In this document: piece after piece, positions 30,266-43,200 of the stretch
How positions within the stretch are numbered: position 1 is the first letter of the stretch
Layout of the letters: every line of letters begins with the position of its first letter
NCBI GenBank assembly: GCA_021234155.1
Contig: JAJEKV010000028.1
Location: 64,001 to 128,000 of the forward strand
Direction of reading: 5' to 3'
Source of the DNA: Isoetes taiwanensis
Lineage: Eukaryota > Streptophyta > Lycopodiopsida > Isoetales > Isoetaceae
Length of the DNA stretch: 64,000 nt
Notes under the pieces: generated by a model
What the model saw: only the letters and a program-made list of their open reading frames with translations
What the model was told of the DNA's origin: nothing
Database searches by the model: none
Program-made: the position numbers and the translations under genes

Positions 30266-32337
30266 GCGCGAAACATAAGAACATATATAGATCAGATATA
30301 TATTGGAACCTTTGGAAGTATGTAATGTTTTTAAGGATGGTAAGACTTGATGGTGTAGTGTTTTTTTTTTGTTTAACAAAATCTTTGATTTGTGTATGTA
30401 TCGTATTGGAATAATGTCTTGGATTGTAACTTTTTGCCATTACACAGAGAGAATTTCTATTTTTAGGCTCATTTGATGACATGTAGTTGTTGTCAAAATC
30501 GCCTTCGACAACCGTAATGATTCCATCAAAATGGCCTTGGATCTTGTTGTATCTCCTTTAAGATGGTGTCAACTGCAATAAGTGCATCAATAAGACTCAT
30601 ACTGATCTCGTCCCATAGTATTTCTTTTGTTCTCATGATTATCTTTGTATCTTGACTTGTGGTGCGAAGACTCAGGAGTAAGATAAGGTGACTTGAATGT
30701 GGAGTGTGCCGTGCAAGCTATTTTATCTGCAATATGCATGTCAAATTGTTTCAGTTTGCCTGAAGTGTGGAATTTACAGTAATTATTGAATTAACTCGTG
30801 GAGTTGGGCGTTATGTAGAGAATTTTTGTGTAGGAAGATATTTATGTATATTATGTGTCTAAATTATAATTCATGCAAGATATTGCTTTGTGATGAAATT
30901 GACCTTCCTATGATGCAATGACCTTCTTAGATCAGTTCGAAGAATGTTTGAGGTATACCAATAAGTTTTCCCATGTATATTGGTGTATACCGAATTTCTT
31001 GTGGTAAAGTTGAAATTTATTGGAGTTTACATGTAAACTTTTTTTTTTTTTTTTTTTATTGCATGTTGCTTGTTAAGCTCAAATACATATACATATACAT
31101 TATCTTATACTTGGTATACCCAGTAGATAAGTGTGCAACTGAGCAACTGAGCAAGATAAATATCCACTAGGAGGCATTATGGCAATGATGCAGGTTGGTG
31201 CAATTATGATATGCTTGTGCAATTATGATATGCTGTAAACCTGGTCATACATCAGGCAGGTTTAAACAGATTATTTGAGCTCTGCACATAATCTTCAAGG
31301 GCTCATCTTTAGAGAATAGCGAGGGCAATGGTCCCATATTAAGTGAATATCTGCAAATGTCAAAATCCATGGTTCGTATATGAAGTGAATATCTGCAAAT
31401 GTCAAAATCCATGGTTCGTATTGCAAAATACATTCAGCTTATTAGAAGACTAACATTTAGGGCTTTTCGGGTTGCCCTAAAAAGCATGCCCTTGAGCGGC
31501 TCGAGCGGCTACCTCTATTCTACCTCTGTTCTGGGAGCCGATACACAAAAATACCTAGTTGCAGATGCTGGTAAATGGTAAAGCAAATGGCTAAGGCGAG
31601 GAAAACTTAGCCGATGCCTTATGTAGCAATGATCAATGCAAAAGGCTTGGAAGACGGCAGTTGCCATTGGTAGCGGCGAATGCAAAAGGCCTGAACTGTT
31701 TGTAGATGCTATTTGTAACTTCGTAGCAGAGGATTTAGATGGGCAAGATATGAAATACCTGAGATATAAGAAGAAGAGCATTTCGTTGCAGTGCTTCAGT
31801 GCAAAAAGCCTGGAAGATCTCGCAAATACCTCTCATTGCACCGTATATATCAGTGCAAAATGAGGGCCAGCACCCAGAAATAACCAGGTTCTTACCATTT
31901 TTTCTGAATGAATTAGTTGAAATGATATGCAGTTCATATTTTTCAAAAGATTATGTCCATGGGTCTCAAATGCTTAAGGGCTGTATGTTTATCCCAAGAA
32001 AGCCATCTATGCTTGGATCTTCACTTTAGAAACGTCCTTAAGGTTAAGGTTTTGGCTCTCTGTATCTGGTTATCAAACAAGAAATTGGTCTATGCATAAT
32101 GGCAATAAAGGACACTGTCTAGCTTAACTCTAGCTTAACTCTGTAAGAATGCAAATGCATAATTACTTCAGACTAGTTGATCTGTAACAGTAGAGACTTT
32201 GCATTATTGACATCAGCAAAGTAATAACATTGATTTTAGCAGGTTTACAGAGGGTACTTTTACATGATTCATAGACATGGATAATGGCAATTGCTAACAT
32301 ATTCTCCTTTCATTTCTTTTGCTAATTCTAACTCAGG
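30266..32337. other. No gene recognised; small tandem duplications
   Basis: AT-rich, with a T run at 31039-31058. TGCAATTATGATATGCTTG is duplicated near 31199-31235, and a 42-bp unit (AAGTGAATATCTGCAAATGT...) is duplicated at 31341-31379 and 31383-31421. Around 31630-31870 the phrase AATGCAAAAGGCYTGGAAG recurs three times in a + strand open frame that I do not trust as a gene. Confidence 0.4.
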
Positions 32338-32475
32338 GCAAAAGGCACAATGGGTAATCAGTGATGAACTGAAAATCCCAATGTACCTTTTGGCCCTTGC
32401 CCTGATACCGTTTTCACGCTAACAGGGTACTGATTGGCTGCAGGTACGGGATTTTCTTCCCATTGTTCCTTTTGC
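32338..32475. repeat. 138-bp foldback (imperfect long hairpin)
   Basis: GCAAAAGGCACAATGGG (32338-32354) pairs with 32459-32475 with one mismatch. GAAAATCCC (32371-32379) pairs exactly with 32448-32456, and GTACC with GGTAC further in. The structure resembles a MITE or a small-RNA precursor. Confidence 0.75.
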
Positions 32476-33569
32476 TTTGTAGGTTGGATTTGGCTTCAAG
32501 GATGATGGAGAAATGCAAGAGTTCATGACGTTGATACTTTCAAGGAGGTTGCAGGAAAAAATATGACCAATACACAGTTAAAGCATAATGATTATGTTAG
32601 CTAGTTTGCTTTCTTGTGCTACTTTGAATATTTATATTGAACATAACAGGTGATAAGAACGGATCAGAATCCTTGTTAAACATATGAATATGAATACAGG
32701 AATTTGACCCAACATATTTTTATGTCAAACCTATTAATCTTTAGGTTTAAATTGGGGCTGATGTTAGCTGAAACTTATGCTTTACGTCATGCATAAGATA
32801 TGTTTCAATAAGTCATTCCTGACAATGACTGTAGAATTTGGAATATAGTTTGTTCTGTTATATGATAACATTGATGCAGTACACCAGGAAAGGATGGTAC
32901 CATCTAGGACTTAACAGTTCTCGTATGGCCAAATAAGACAGCAAAGGGATTGACCAATGCTGATGTTTGTGCTAGTATTGACTAGTTCAAGTCGGCTTTT
33001 TTTTTTTTTTTTTTTTTTTTTTTTTGGTAACCCTCTAGCCTAACCCCCCATTTATTCAATCCTTGATTACGTGTTGCTATTGCACGTTTAAAGCAACTTT
33101 GACAATACAAACTGTGTGTATTAAATTGCCTAAATTTAGAAAGTTCTCATTTAATTAAACATTGGTAGAATTATAGGACCTAAGTTACATTTACTAGGTC
33201 TAATACAAAACAATGAGAGGTTGTATAGGTGAAAACATTATGTATTGCAACCAATCGGAAAACAATATTGTCGTTCTACGATCGATGAAAAAGATGAATT
33301 TGAAAATGGCTTGATCCAAATGGACGTGAAATAAATTTATGTAAATGATTTATCTTTCTTTTTTATGTTCTGCCACTTCTATTGTTTTTCTATGTCCAAA
33401 TAATTATTTTATCCTTTATGGTACGTTATGTACTAGGTAACCGGCCAGATTGAGGGGTTTCTAGCCGTAAACCGACAGGTGGCTCTGCTGGAAGTGGTGT
33501 TAGCTGCGAGCTGCACCGCCGCCTGCCACTTTATCGGCCGGAAACATCGAAATCCGTATGGCTACCAAA
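32476..33569. other. No gene; 29-base T run at 32997-33025
   Basis: The T run is followed by GGTAACCCTCTAGCC, which could be the poly(A) and 3' end of a - strand retroelement, but no coding remnant lies beyond it. GC content rises from 33430, at the edge of the next element. Confidence 0.35.
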
Positions 33570-34298
33570 CGTAAGCCGACGTTTGGTGAAATTTTCGGCC
33601 TTGATTGTTGGCGATGATTCTTGCAAGCAGGAGATGTTCCTATGCTGATTTTTGCAAGCAGAAAGGGATTTTGCTCCTTGATCTGCCCGTTTCTACCTAT
33701 TGTTTGCTGAAGACAAGATCTAAATCATGCCTGTTTCAATATGCAATTGTTGAGCTGGAGTATCAGAGTAGAAGCAAAACAATTTTATGCAGCCAAAAGG
33801 AAAGCCAAAACAAACTTATGCAGCGACGCAATGTTTAAGACAGGGACTCAAGACTCAAGCTACAAAGGAAGCTTTGTCCGGCGACAAGCTCCGAAGCTCT
33901 GAAGCTTTGGTGGCTATGGTCTGGGTAGGAGTGTCTCAGGAATGGTCTGGGCATGAAGCAAACAGGGCACCATAATCAGCAAACATGCTATTTAAGACAT
34001 CCGGAATGAAAACAGAGCAGAGCAGGGGAGCTTTGCTATGAAGAGCATGAAAATATGCATTCAGGACATCTGGAACAAATCTTGAGTGTTGTACATGGAG
34101 ATTGAAGCAGGAAATCACTAGATCAGAACATAGCCACTGCAGAAGTAGGAAAGACCCTACCGGATTTGAACGGCCGATCGCTGCAGAGGAAGTTATGGCG
34201 GTAATGTCAGCGGCGCCATCAAGACCCATAAACCTAAAATTACCCATAATAAATATTTAGGAAATATTTGAGGAATTTTCACCAAATGGCGGTTTACG
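33570..34298. mobile_element. Candidate non-autonomous element with about 26-bp imperfect terminal inverted repeats
   Basis: CGTAAGCCGACGTTTGGTGA.. at 33570-33596 is the inverted counterpart of 34273-34298 (..TCACCAAATGGCGGTTTACG), with four to five mismatches. A third related arm (CGTAAACCGACAGG) is at about 33467. The interior is GC-rich and non-coding. No target duplication was identified. Confidence 0.4.
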
Positions 34299-37200
34299 AA
34301 TCTTGTAACATATTTATGAAACAACATCATTTGGTTATGTTACATCACATATCAAAGTGCAAAGCATTAAAATGCTTCATATGGTTGTGCTATATCTGTG
34401 CAAAGCATTTCAATGCTTCATGTCTCGAACCATCTTCAGTATCCCGAAATTAAAGCTATCCATTCATGAGTTTAGCTCCTTCTAGCTATGAAGCATTTGA
34501 GTTCACCAAAAGTCATATCGCTCTTAAGCAATCATGAATCAAGCATGACCATCTAAATTGGTTCAATGTAAGTTGGTTCTGTTGGAGCTGTACTTTCTGA
34601 CCGTGTAAATTGGTTCAATGTAAGTTGGTTCTGTTCGAACTTCACTTTCTGTAAGAATTTCTTGAAAAGGAACTTTGTGCATCTATCTCCAAGCCATCAA
34701 GTGATGGCTTCAAGTATGCTCTCAGCAAGGGGCTTCTTTTTATCTCTTGCCCAGTACGGTTGCTTCATGTTTTCTCGGTTTTCAAGCCCTGAACATGTAT
34801 CAGAGATAGTTATGTCCATACCATATAATGTTATGAGATTGTCCAACCTTACTATACAACATTATGAGACCATTACCAGTTCAACATCCAGATTTAAGTT
34901 GTGATATCATGCATTGACCATATCTTTCATCTCACATAAATTTCATATCCACCCCTATCCACATGGATCTTTATTTTCAATTGAGAATCAAATTCAATCG
35001 TATAGAAGGATCTTTTATTGAATTGAAATGCCATTTCAAACAATTGATCATATTCTGAGCAGATTTATTAATTGGTTTAACAAATTGCAACCAAATTTCA
35101 ACCTGCCATAGTATCATTGGGTTTGTCATTGGCATTCTATAATCTCCACACCACCCCCAATGCATACCCTGCTTCAGCAGGTTCTAATGAAGCAATAATA
35201 ATAGTTATCTACTTCCACCTGTGACAGCAGGCTGCCAACATACAACCAACAAAATGATAAAATTTGGTTATGATGACCAGAAGGTATGATATAATGTTAT
35301 CTGGTCATTTTGTTGCTGGTCCATACCTTCTGTGCTAGCATGTCTGAACTATCTTGCATGACTGTTTTAATTTCTAAACAAATTATAATACACCGTCCCC
35401 TGCATAAAAAACCATATGAGAGGATGCAAGATCACAGATGAGGCTTATCTCAAGCATCAGGCCCATACCTTTTGTGCTAGAGACGAGTAAAAAGGTGGTC
35501 TAGCTTTTTGAAACCTGCATGAGTATAGATTTACTACACATACCATTTTTGCGTGTTCTTGCCATCGATCAACAGCCTCAAACCGCTGTACACAAAAGTA
35601 GATGATAAAATATAGATTGAATAACATAGACTAAAGAATTGTGAATATAGGATACAATCTTTGTGTGCATCATGCGAACATGGAGTCGAAGATAGAGAAA
35701 GCTTATAAGTATCCATACCCAAGTTCAAAACCAAAGCACCTTTTCAGATCCCTTACAGAGCATAACATAATCACAAAGGAGGCATGGCTCACAAATGTGG
35801 CCGCCTCTTATTCATCCAGGCATGGATTTTTTTGCACTTACTACATTAATGGCAATGTACTATTGAGCTTCTGACTATGACGTGTTTGACTACTCTATCA
35901 ACGCCCTTATTCAATTGTCTCCAATCCAACAAATAAATGGTGGCATAAAGCAAGTTCTGGGAATGCATGCAAACAATTTGGCCATATTGCATCTATTTCT
36001 GTTGTTCTTATGTTTAAGCTGGAGCTATGTTCACTCAACCTCAGGCATCACTTACAAAGCAATGGTGCAACGGGATTGGACTGCCGAATTGACAGCGAAA
36101 TCTTGTCCATTAATTTGACCAAAGAGCTTACAGATCAATTTTTACGGAGCTTGGCACTTAAGAAATTATATGAATATTTTGCTCCATTTCTAAGCAAATT
36201 GTATTAATGCAGGCATATAGCAACTCACGTAACTCAACCCGACTCAATTAAAAAACTTCTCCTGCACTTGCAGTACCTATTAAGAGGACTTAATTCCAAT
36301 CTTGATAAAAGTACTTTATTAAACTTGGGAATGCCTAATTGGTGAAGATTCAATTGCAATTTATTGATTGCCCCGCTCTCTAATGCTACTGCATAAAATG
36401 TATAAGTTGGAGATATGAAAATGATCTTGAACCTTCTACCAACATATAAGGTTGAAGTCAGTGTCAAATGCGGCTGAAGGCAGTTTACAGCCCCTTAATC
36501 CATATGAGTACAAAAAAAAAGGATATTAGTGAGGTTGTCAAGACTCAAATCTTTGCCACGTTATCAAATCTGCCAAGACTCGAATTTCTGTCACAACAAT
36601 GTGCTATATGAACAACTTGCTCTTTTATCAGAACCACTGCATATTTCTGCCACACAGAAGAATGCCATTTATTTATAAGGTCAGGATAAATGGACAATAC
36701 AATGAAAAGCTGCAGCAAACACCTGTACATTCAGCATATAATGATGTAATACATCTGATATAGAATAGCACATTCTGGGTAGAGAGTGAACAGGGGAGCA
36801 AGATGCAGAAGAGGCATACATTTCAGAAGATGTTGATGTTGCATGTTCTGTGTTTGATTTGGTAAGCATGCTATTTGTTCCATTTGACAATATCGTTAGT
36901 AGTAATAGTTAGTAGCCAACACTATCTTAAGAAGCATTTAAGCATTTAGCGTTTAAATGCTGTAAATAACAACCGTAACATTCAACTCACAATTTTAATG
37001 CAATTGTCTATTGATTCTGCAATAATTAGTCTGGTTATTACCAGACTTAAAAGAGGGCCTATATAGGAATGCGTTAGATAATCTTCGTCAACAAAATAGC
37101 TGAAAAGCAGAACTTCAAAGAGCAAAGACTTACACGTACTAGTGCCTGCACCAACGTGAAATTTATTAGCAGAAGCATGTGATATTAGCCACTAAAGGAG

Positions 37201-37330
37201 AGTTTTAGTTTGATACAAGGTAAAGTTCTATCAGAATGGTCTGTTTAAATCCAAACATTTTATTATGCTTTTCAACTATTTAAATGTGTCATAAACACAT
37301 GGGCTGCAACACTCGATAAGATCCATGGCA
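34299..37330. other. No gene recognised
   Basis: AT-rich with many short open frames. On the - strand, short exon-like pieces occur: RFEAVDRWQEHAKM between an acceptor GTACAG and donor GTATGTG at about 35583-35541, and ISDVLHHYMLNVQ before GTGTTTG at about 36722. These might belong to the unrecognised gene at 37.3-37.9 kb, but I could not connect them. Confidence 0.3.
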
Positions 37331-37379
37331 TTATGTACAAAGTGTCAAAGCTAAAGAAAAGAACTTAAAAAAAGCAACT

Positions 37380-37858
37380 ACACAAAATGAAGGGCAAAAC
37401 AAGTTGAATCCAACATACAATACCTTCGTCTTTTCTGCAACAAGACTCTTTGCAATGCTACCATCTTCAATGATATTAAAGATCTTAGATAAGAGTTCGT
37501 CTGAGAAAAATTTCAAGACAGCTGTAGACGTGATAACCGTACGGAGTGGACGAATTCTGTGCTTTCTCAGTTCTTCCTCTACCAAAATTTATACTTGGGT
37601 TCTTAGGACATCCATTAACGATTTTCTGTGAGCACCAAGCCTCATAACCTCCTGCAATATATCCCCATCGATCTGGCAAACATTGAGTTGGGATAGGGTC
37701 TTCTGGCGAAGAAGGGGACAAAAAGTGGGCGAAGAAGGGCGCCTGGCAGAAGGAGGGCACCCTCCTCTAATGTAAAAACCATGTTCTTTGCCTCTGTTAC
37801 CTGTGAGACTCTGAAGCGACCGACGTAGGAAGAACGACATACTTTTCCATATCTCCAT
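37380..37858 (-). CDS. Possible unrecognised gene, N-terminal exons
   Basis: On the - strand an ATG at 37858 begins MEIWKSMSFFLRRSLQSLTG, a basic Ser/Arg/Leu start like an organelle transit peptide, with a possible donor CAG/GTAACA at 37800. Further along, CQIDGDILQEVMRLGAHRKS, LMDVLRTQV, a TAA, and ILVEEELRKHRIRPLRT then FFSDELLSKIFNIIEDGSIA..EKTK end at a donor AAG/GTATTG near 37422. Another frame across the same stretch is also open (LPDRWGYIAGGYEAWCSQKI), so the true frame is uncertain. No motif is recognised. Confidence 0.3.
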
Positions 37859-39600
37859 ATTCAATTTTTAGGCAATTTTCTAATTTTCTTAGCCGTTCAT
37901 CTAGAACTAGAAAAATGGCGATACAATGGCAGGAACTTATGCCATGTCGATTTTTGCTGAGTTGGAGTTGCGACATGAATAGCTTAGAATTGCAAGAAAG
38001 GCGGTAGGCTTTGGTTGGGCTGGCGTGCTAAAAAAAAAAAGAGGATGGACATTAGGGACAACTAAAATAGCTGTGAACTCAAGTCGCACTATTGCATACT
38101 TTCTAGTTAAGCACTTGAAAATCCACATGGATAGATGAAGTGAATACTCAGCCATCCATTCAGGTATATTAGAAGATAACTAACAGATTTACATTCTCCA
38201 TCACTCGCTGCAGGTTACACTAAAACATACAAATTCTAATTCACCACCATTGACTAGCATATACAGATTGGATTTATAGCTTCAGCCTTCAAAACCTTAC
38301 TATCTCCAATGTTGTGGAGACCACTTAACCTAGTATATATAGAAATTACGCAATTATCTTCATGAATAATCTGCATGACCATGAAGCTTACATCAGCTGT
38401 ATGCTGATCAACATTTTTAAATCCCTAAACTATGATATTCCTTCCCTTTATTCTCGGCTTCATATTGATCTTATTGACCAAATCATGCAATCAATTCCTT
38501 CAATTACGTAATTGGTTGAAAATGAAAGCTACATGTCGAATTGACAAACCTCATCATTCAGAAACTCTCTTAGGCAAGTGGTTTCCTGGAACACATAATA
38601 TCAATTGATTTCATATGCTCGTAAGTATCCTGTAAATGAAGTAACAGATCATAAGCATACATGCCATACTAAACCTAAAGTGCATTTTATATTCCGACTA
38701 ATATCATTTACCTTAATCCAAGCCATCTCTTGAGGACCAGTTCTATAGTCGTGAGCTGAGACATCCTACAAATTTAAGGAGCATTAGAACAACTGTAAAT
38801 GGAACACTGAAACATTAGGATATCTGGTTTACAAGTTCTAAAAAGTTGTAATTCATGGAATTATGAATACGAATCTAATTAACATGCTGTAGACAAGACT
38901 CCTATATTACTACTGATGGTGGTATGAGGGCCTAACTTGTTCATCAATAAATGGAGGCATCATACAACATCATAATCCCATTGCATCATCCTAATTTGCG
39001 GTAACAACATGCTCGCAACTTTCTACATCCACTGTCTTGTGAATATAGGGCAAGCAATTATGAAACACTAGCATCCAGTTGCTAGTTGCTGTATAAGCAT
39101 GTACAATATTAGGATTAAAGGACTAACAATGGTACTATGAGGTACCTTCAAGTTGAGACAGAAGCTTAGCTGACAAGGATATAAAGGCAACTCCATATAA
39201 ACCTCAGTGCAATGAAATAACGATGCATCATTGTTCAGTTCTTTATAAGTTCCTGATATTTGATCACAAGATATAATATTCTTCAAGCATGCAGCAGTAG
39301 GTAGGCAGGCAGACATGATAACTGGCATGGTCACTAGAAGGTGTTTCAAACAGTATCAGTGCTAACCACCTTGCAATGCCGCTTCAGCTTTCGTTATTGA
39401 TGATTTTGAACATACCTTTACGGCATTTTGTGAAGCCAATGATGTTCGCCGAGGCTAAGGTCAAACAAATTCCAACTATAAGAAGCCTCATCATTTTGTT
39501 GGAACTGTTCGAGCACCATTTGTGGCAATCAGAGTACGCTTCTAATATGTTATAGGCGATGCGATCTTCTGTTCTCGTGTGCATTTGGTAGAAATGGCAG
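37859..39600. other. No gene recognised
   Basis: AT-rich sequence without supported exons on either strand. Confidence 0.4.
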
Positions 39601-39615
39601 CATCTTCATGGGCCC

Positions 39616-39890
39616 TTATGTCTCCTGCACGTGGCCTGCACGACCAAATACATCAATCATACAAGCATAATGATCAACACTTAATGAGATTATATACCAT
39701 GACTCATCAGTATTGGCATGATTGCATCCAGTTAAGACAGAGATAAAAGTAGCACCACTTGACTTCATACCTTCCTCTCTCATTTTCATGAAGCCTAAGT
39801 GGCTCTTTGCCATCACCGTGTCGGGCATAGCCAGTAATTACAGGGTTCCATAAAATCAAATCTGGTTTAATAACTCCCATTTGATTTAAT
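39616..39890 (-). pseudogene. PPR (pentatricopeptide repeat) protein fragment
   Basis: Reading on the - strand from about 39885: WNPVITGYARHGDGKEPL, then, after a one-base shift, FMKMREEGMKSSGATFISVL, TGCNHANTDESW, VDHYACMIDVFGRAGHVQET and TAA. This is the layout of the last PLS-class PPR motifs (WxxMIxGYxxHGxGxEAL / GxxPxxxTFxxVLxxCxHA / VDHYACMIDxxGRAGxxxEA). PPR proteins bind organelle RNA. The piece is under 90 residues, shifted and isolated, so it is a remnant. It lies about 370 bp upstream of the helicase start on the opposite strand. Confidence 0.75.
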
Positions 39891-40047
39891 CAGGGGTGAT
39901 ATAGTTGTGCCCCATCTTATTGGGAGTGTCTAAGACTGCTTCGAACACTCTCTTCGTGTATCTGTCTTGCCGGTTAGGCGGTTCGAACATTAGCGACCGC
40001 CAATATAGGTGACCGACAGTTCACTGGCAACAACCAGTTTGGAGAGA

Positions 40048-40089
40048 TTTTTGGCATATTCTAGGCATATACTTAGAATATGCCAAAAA
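40048..40089. repeat. Perfect 16-bp inverted repeat upstream of the helicase gene
   Basis: TTTTTGGCATATTCTA (40048-40063) and TAGAATATGCCAAAAA (40074-40089), 10-base loop. It lies about 170 bp before the helicase start codon. Confidence 0.9.
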
Positions 40090-40260
40090 ACCACATGAGC
40101 GACCCCCTAGGGGCAACCCAAAAAGAAAGACCTCCCCTTCATTTTTCAATGGAAGATTTCATTCCGAAGGCTGGGCTGATAACGGGGTAGATACACGCAG
40201 AACGTAGAATATGTGGCCAAATTGTGATCTGGCTGAAAGTTTTGCTTTCCGTTGAACTTG

Positions 40261-43200
40261 ATGGAGCTATGCTCCTTGGGGCAGTTCATACTCGCTAGGC
40301 CAAAATTTAGCTTCTCAGAGAAGTTCATCACTGGCAACGTGGGTTTCAGAATTCGCTGTAAAAACAGAGATTTTGATAATGCGCCTACTAGACAACGTGC
40401 TCGAAAGCGTCAGCTCAAGTATGAGGCAATGGAATCCTATCGGACTCGTTTCACCAAGGCTGTGCGTGCAGAGCTGGTACATTCCCGATATTTTAGTTTT
40501 GTAGACAATCTATTTCTTTCTAGATGAAATGATCATTTTTCCGATATATGGCCTTTGGAAGCATAATGTCTTCATTTTATTTTCGGTCTAAAAATAAAGC
40601 CAGACATTTGTGAGGAGGAAGCTGTTCTAGGCAACCTATCACTAGAAGTCTTTAACACCTTTTCAAGGATTTTAAATCTAGCCAGGAACCCTCTTATTAT
40701 TCAAGTTTTCTAACTAAATCATTTGTTGTATAATTGATATCAATTGGAATGCCATGATAAATTGCAGTTGAGAATCTGCAAACTCAGCAAAATGATTCAA
40801 TGCAGGATTGATTTGCTTGTCACATCTTTGAAATGCATTGTATTTGGCTATGAAGCCCATTCCCATATTTAGCTCCATATAAAGTAGCTACCTTAACCAT
40901 ATTATGAAGAGATGGGTTTCTGTGGGAAATACTTTGAAAATAAGCTTACATCAACCATCAATAACTTGATCAGTGTGGAAAAGATTATGAGAATGGTAAT
41001 CTCACTAAGAAGTTTAATTGACTGGTGGAAATTGGAGAGTATTGAATATTAGAGTAAAACCTTCTAACAGGAATCAATTACTACTGGCTTCTCAAATACA
41101 AACACAAAGACTGGTTAGTTGTGAAATTGGAGCATGTTGCATCTCATGCATTCCTATGACATGTTGAACACCATCACTTTTATTTAGCATGATGTAGTGA
41201 AGCTCTCCGACTCATCCATGCATACATCAAACAAATGGAGTGGCTCCAATTATGCTATTTATTTCTTGTGCCCATACACTGTGCCCTCATTTTACAATCA
41301 CATTTTCTTATAATAAAGTGATTGCATCTCACTTCATGCTGCAGATAGAGCTCAAGAACTCTTGGATAATGTATAAAATTGTCATTGACTTATCAAATCC
41401 CCTTGTTAGAGTTCAGAAGCAATGTTGTTAGTTACGGAGATCTAGGTTAAAAAAATACGTTATGTTCTATAATTTCATAGATGGGTCCTTGTTTCTTTTC
41501 TCATTCATATCTGATTTATCGAATGATTCAATCAATTTACAGTCGGAGGAAATGCAAGCAATGGAGGATAGGATGAGGAACTGGTCTAGGCAAAGGCTAG
41601 AGAATGAGGGCTTTGCACTGTTTAACTTGTCAGCTTCTTTTGATACCTACCTTTATAGGTAGCCTTGCAACCATGTTACTTGTTGAATAAAAAGTAAGGT
41701 ACCTGTGGAGTCCATGAACATGAACAACCTAACAACCATGGTTTTCAAACTGAAGCATTCTTTTTAAAGGAGAGATAATGCATCAATATGCACTAAATGT
41801 GTCTTCTGTAATGCAGGGACCCAGTTTTTCGTTTTCATCATAAACACGGGAATGGAGTCTTACCTCTAAATCATCAGTTCCGACAGGTAGTATTCTTTAT
41901 AGGCCTTAGAATGCCAGTAACTCTATTTCTGACAAATTAGTAAATGGAAAATGAAGGATAAACATAATTGGGGTTTTACTGGCAAATGCCTTTTCACAGG
42001 GGGACATGGTGTTAATTAGCAGGAAAACGCCTCTCGATGAATCTGAGGAAGCACTGGAAGGTGTTGTTATGGAAAGGTCCCAAAGGTTAGGGGAATGTTC
42101 TTTTACCTTTCTATGCAACATTGAGCATGATCCATTGATTCTGTGGACGTAGTTTGAGGCATAAAAATACTCCAGATATCTCTTGCTTCCTCGAGTTATA
42201 GTTGGGTACTATGTCCTGTTTACCCTGTTCTTTTGAAAAAACTCGTTATGGTTCTGCCTTTATAACTAGGGAGGACTAACAGTTCAAGTTACAGAGGTTT
42301 GGCAGCAAATTCTGCTAGCATTATGCCATGACATATGAAAGATTTGCCTTCTATCATTGTATACAACATTGGGTCCATTTATCTTCCTTAAGATCAGATG
42401 CTCAAAAGCTTGACCAAAAAGTAAGCTTAGTTTTACATCATGAAATGCTCCCTGGATGCACTGTCAACTATGAAGTGTAGTCCCTAGAAGGCTCCTGCTT
42501 TTCGAACAGAGGGGCTGAGAAATCCATCCAAAAACTTAACAGCAAAGTCTTCCTGCATCTCTCCTTCCTCTCAAGTGTCAACAAGTGCTTCTGAGGTTCT
42601 GGGACCCTTTACCTCATTAGTTACAGGTTGTGAATATACTTTGGTTTTGACAGTTAGACCAAGATTGGCTTTTGTACCATGTTTTCTATCGCATTCTTGT
42701 TTTCTTTGCGCAGTGTATTCAAAGCTAGGGGGTGATAGAATGGATATTCTTGTTTGGTCTTGTAGAACCTAAGACATCAATAAGTCCTTCCTCCCTGTAT
42801 GACAAAGGAGACCCTTCTAGGAATGATAGCTATTAGCTGTGCAACATGTCACCTTAACATCTCTGGAGTCATTGCAAGCAACTCAGGCTGTGGAGAACCA
42901 GGCACAGTGACCGTAGAAATGACTGGGGGAATAGGAATGATAGCCAGTAATTTAATGGAATGTATTGAAAATCATTAGTGGTCCACCAAAAGGAAAAATG
43001 GTTGGTCTAACCTCGTACCCGCTGCAAAATTCTCCGGCAGATTAATGTTAATATTGTGGGTATGCTAATTGTCATCAAATAAACTCTAGTTTTTTGGGAG
43101 TGGGTTTGCTTTTAAATTTTAACTTGATGAGAGATGAGTCTCTTAGATTCTCTAAATCTGCTGGCCACCAAAAGACCTATACCAGTGGCAATAAGGATTA

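Noticed and set aside
37485-37760. Alternative frame LPDRWGYIAGGYEAWCSQKI in the 37.5-kb candidate gene
   Set aside because: Not excluded outright, but the competing frame ends at a good splice donor, so it was preferred; noted as uncertainty in that entry.
42575-42772. Open frame in helicase intron 4
   Set aside because: No motif, no splice sites in phase; intron sequence.
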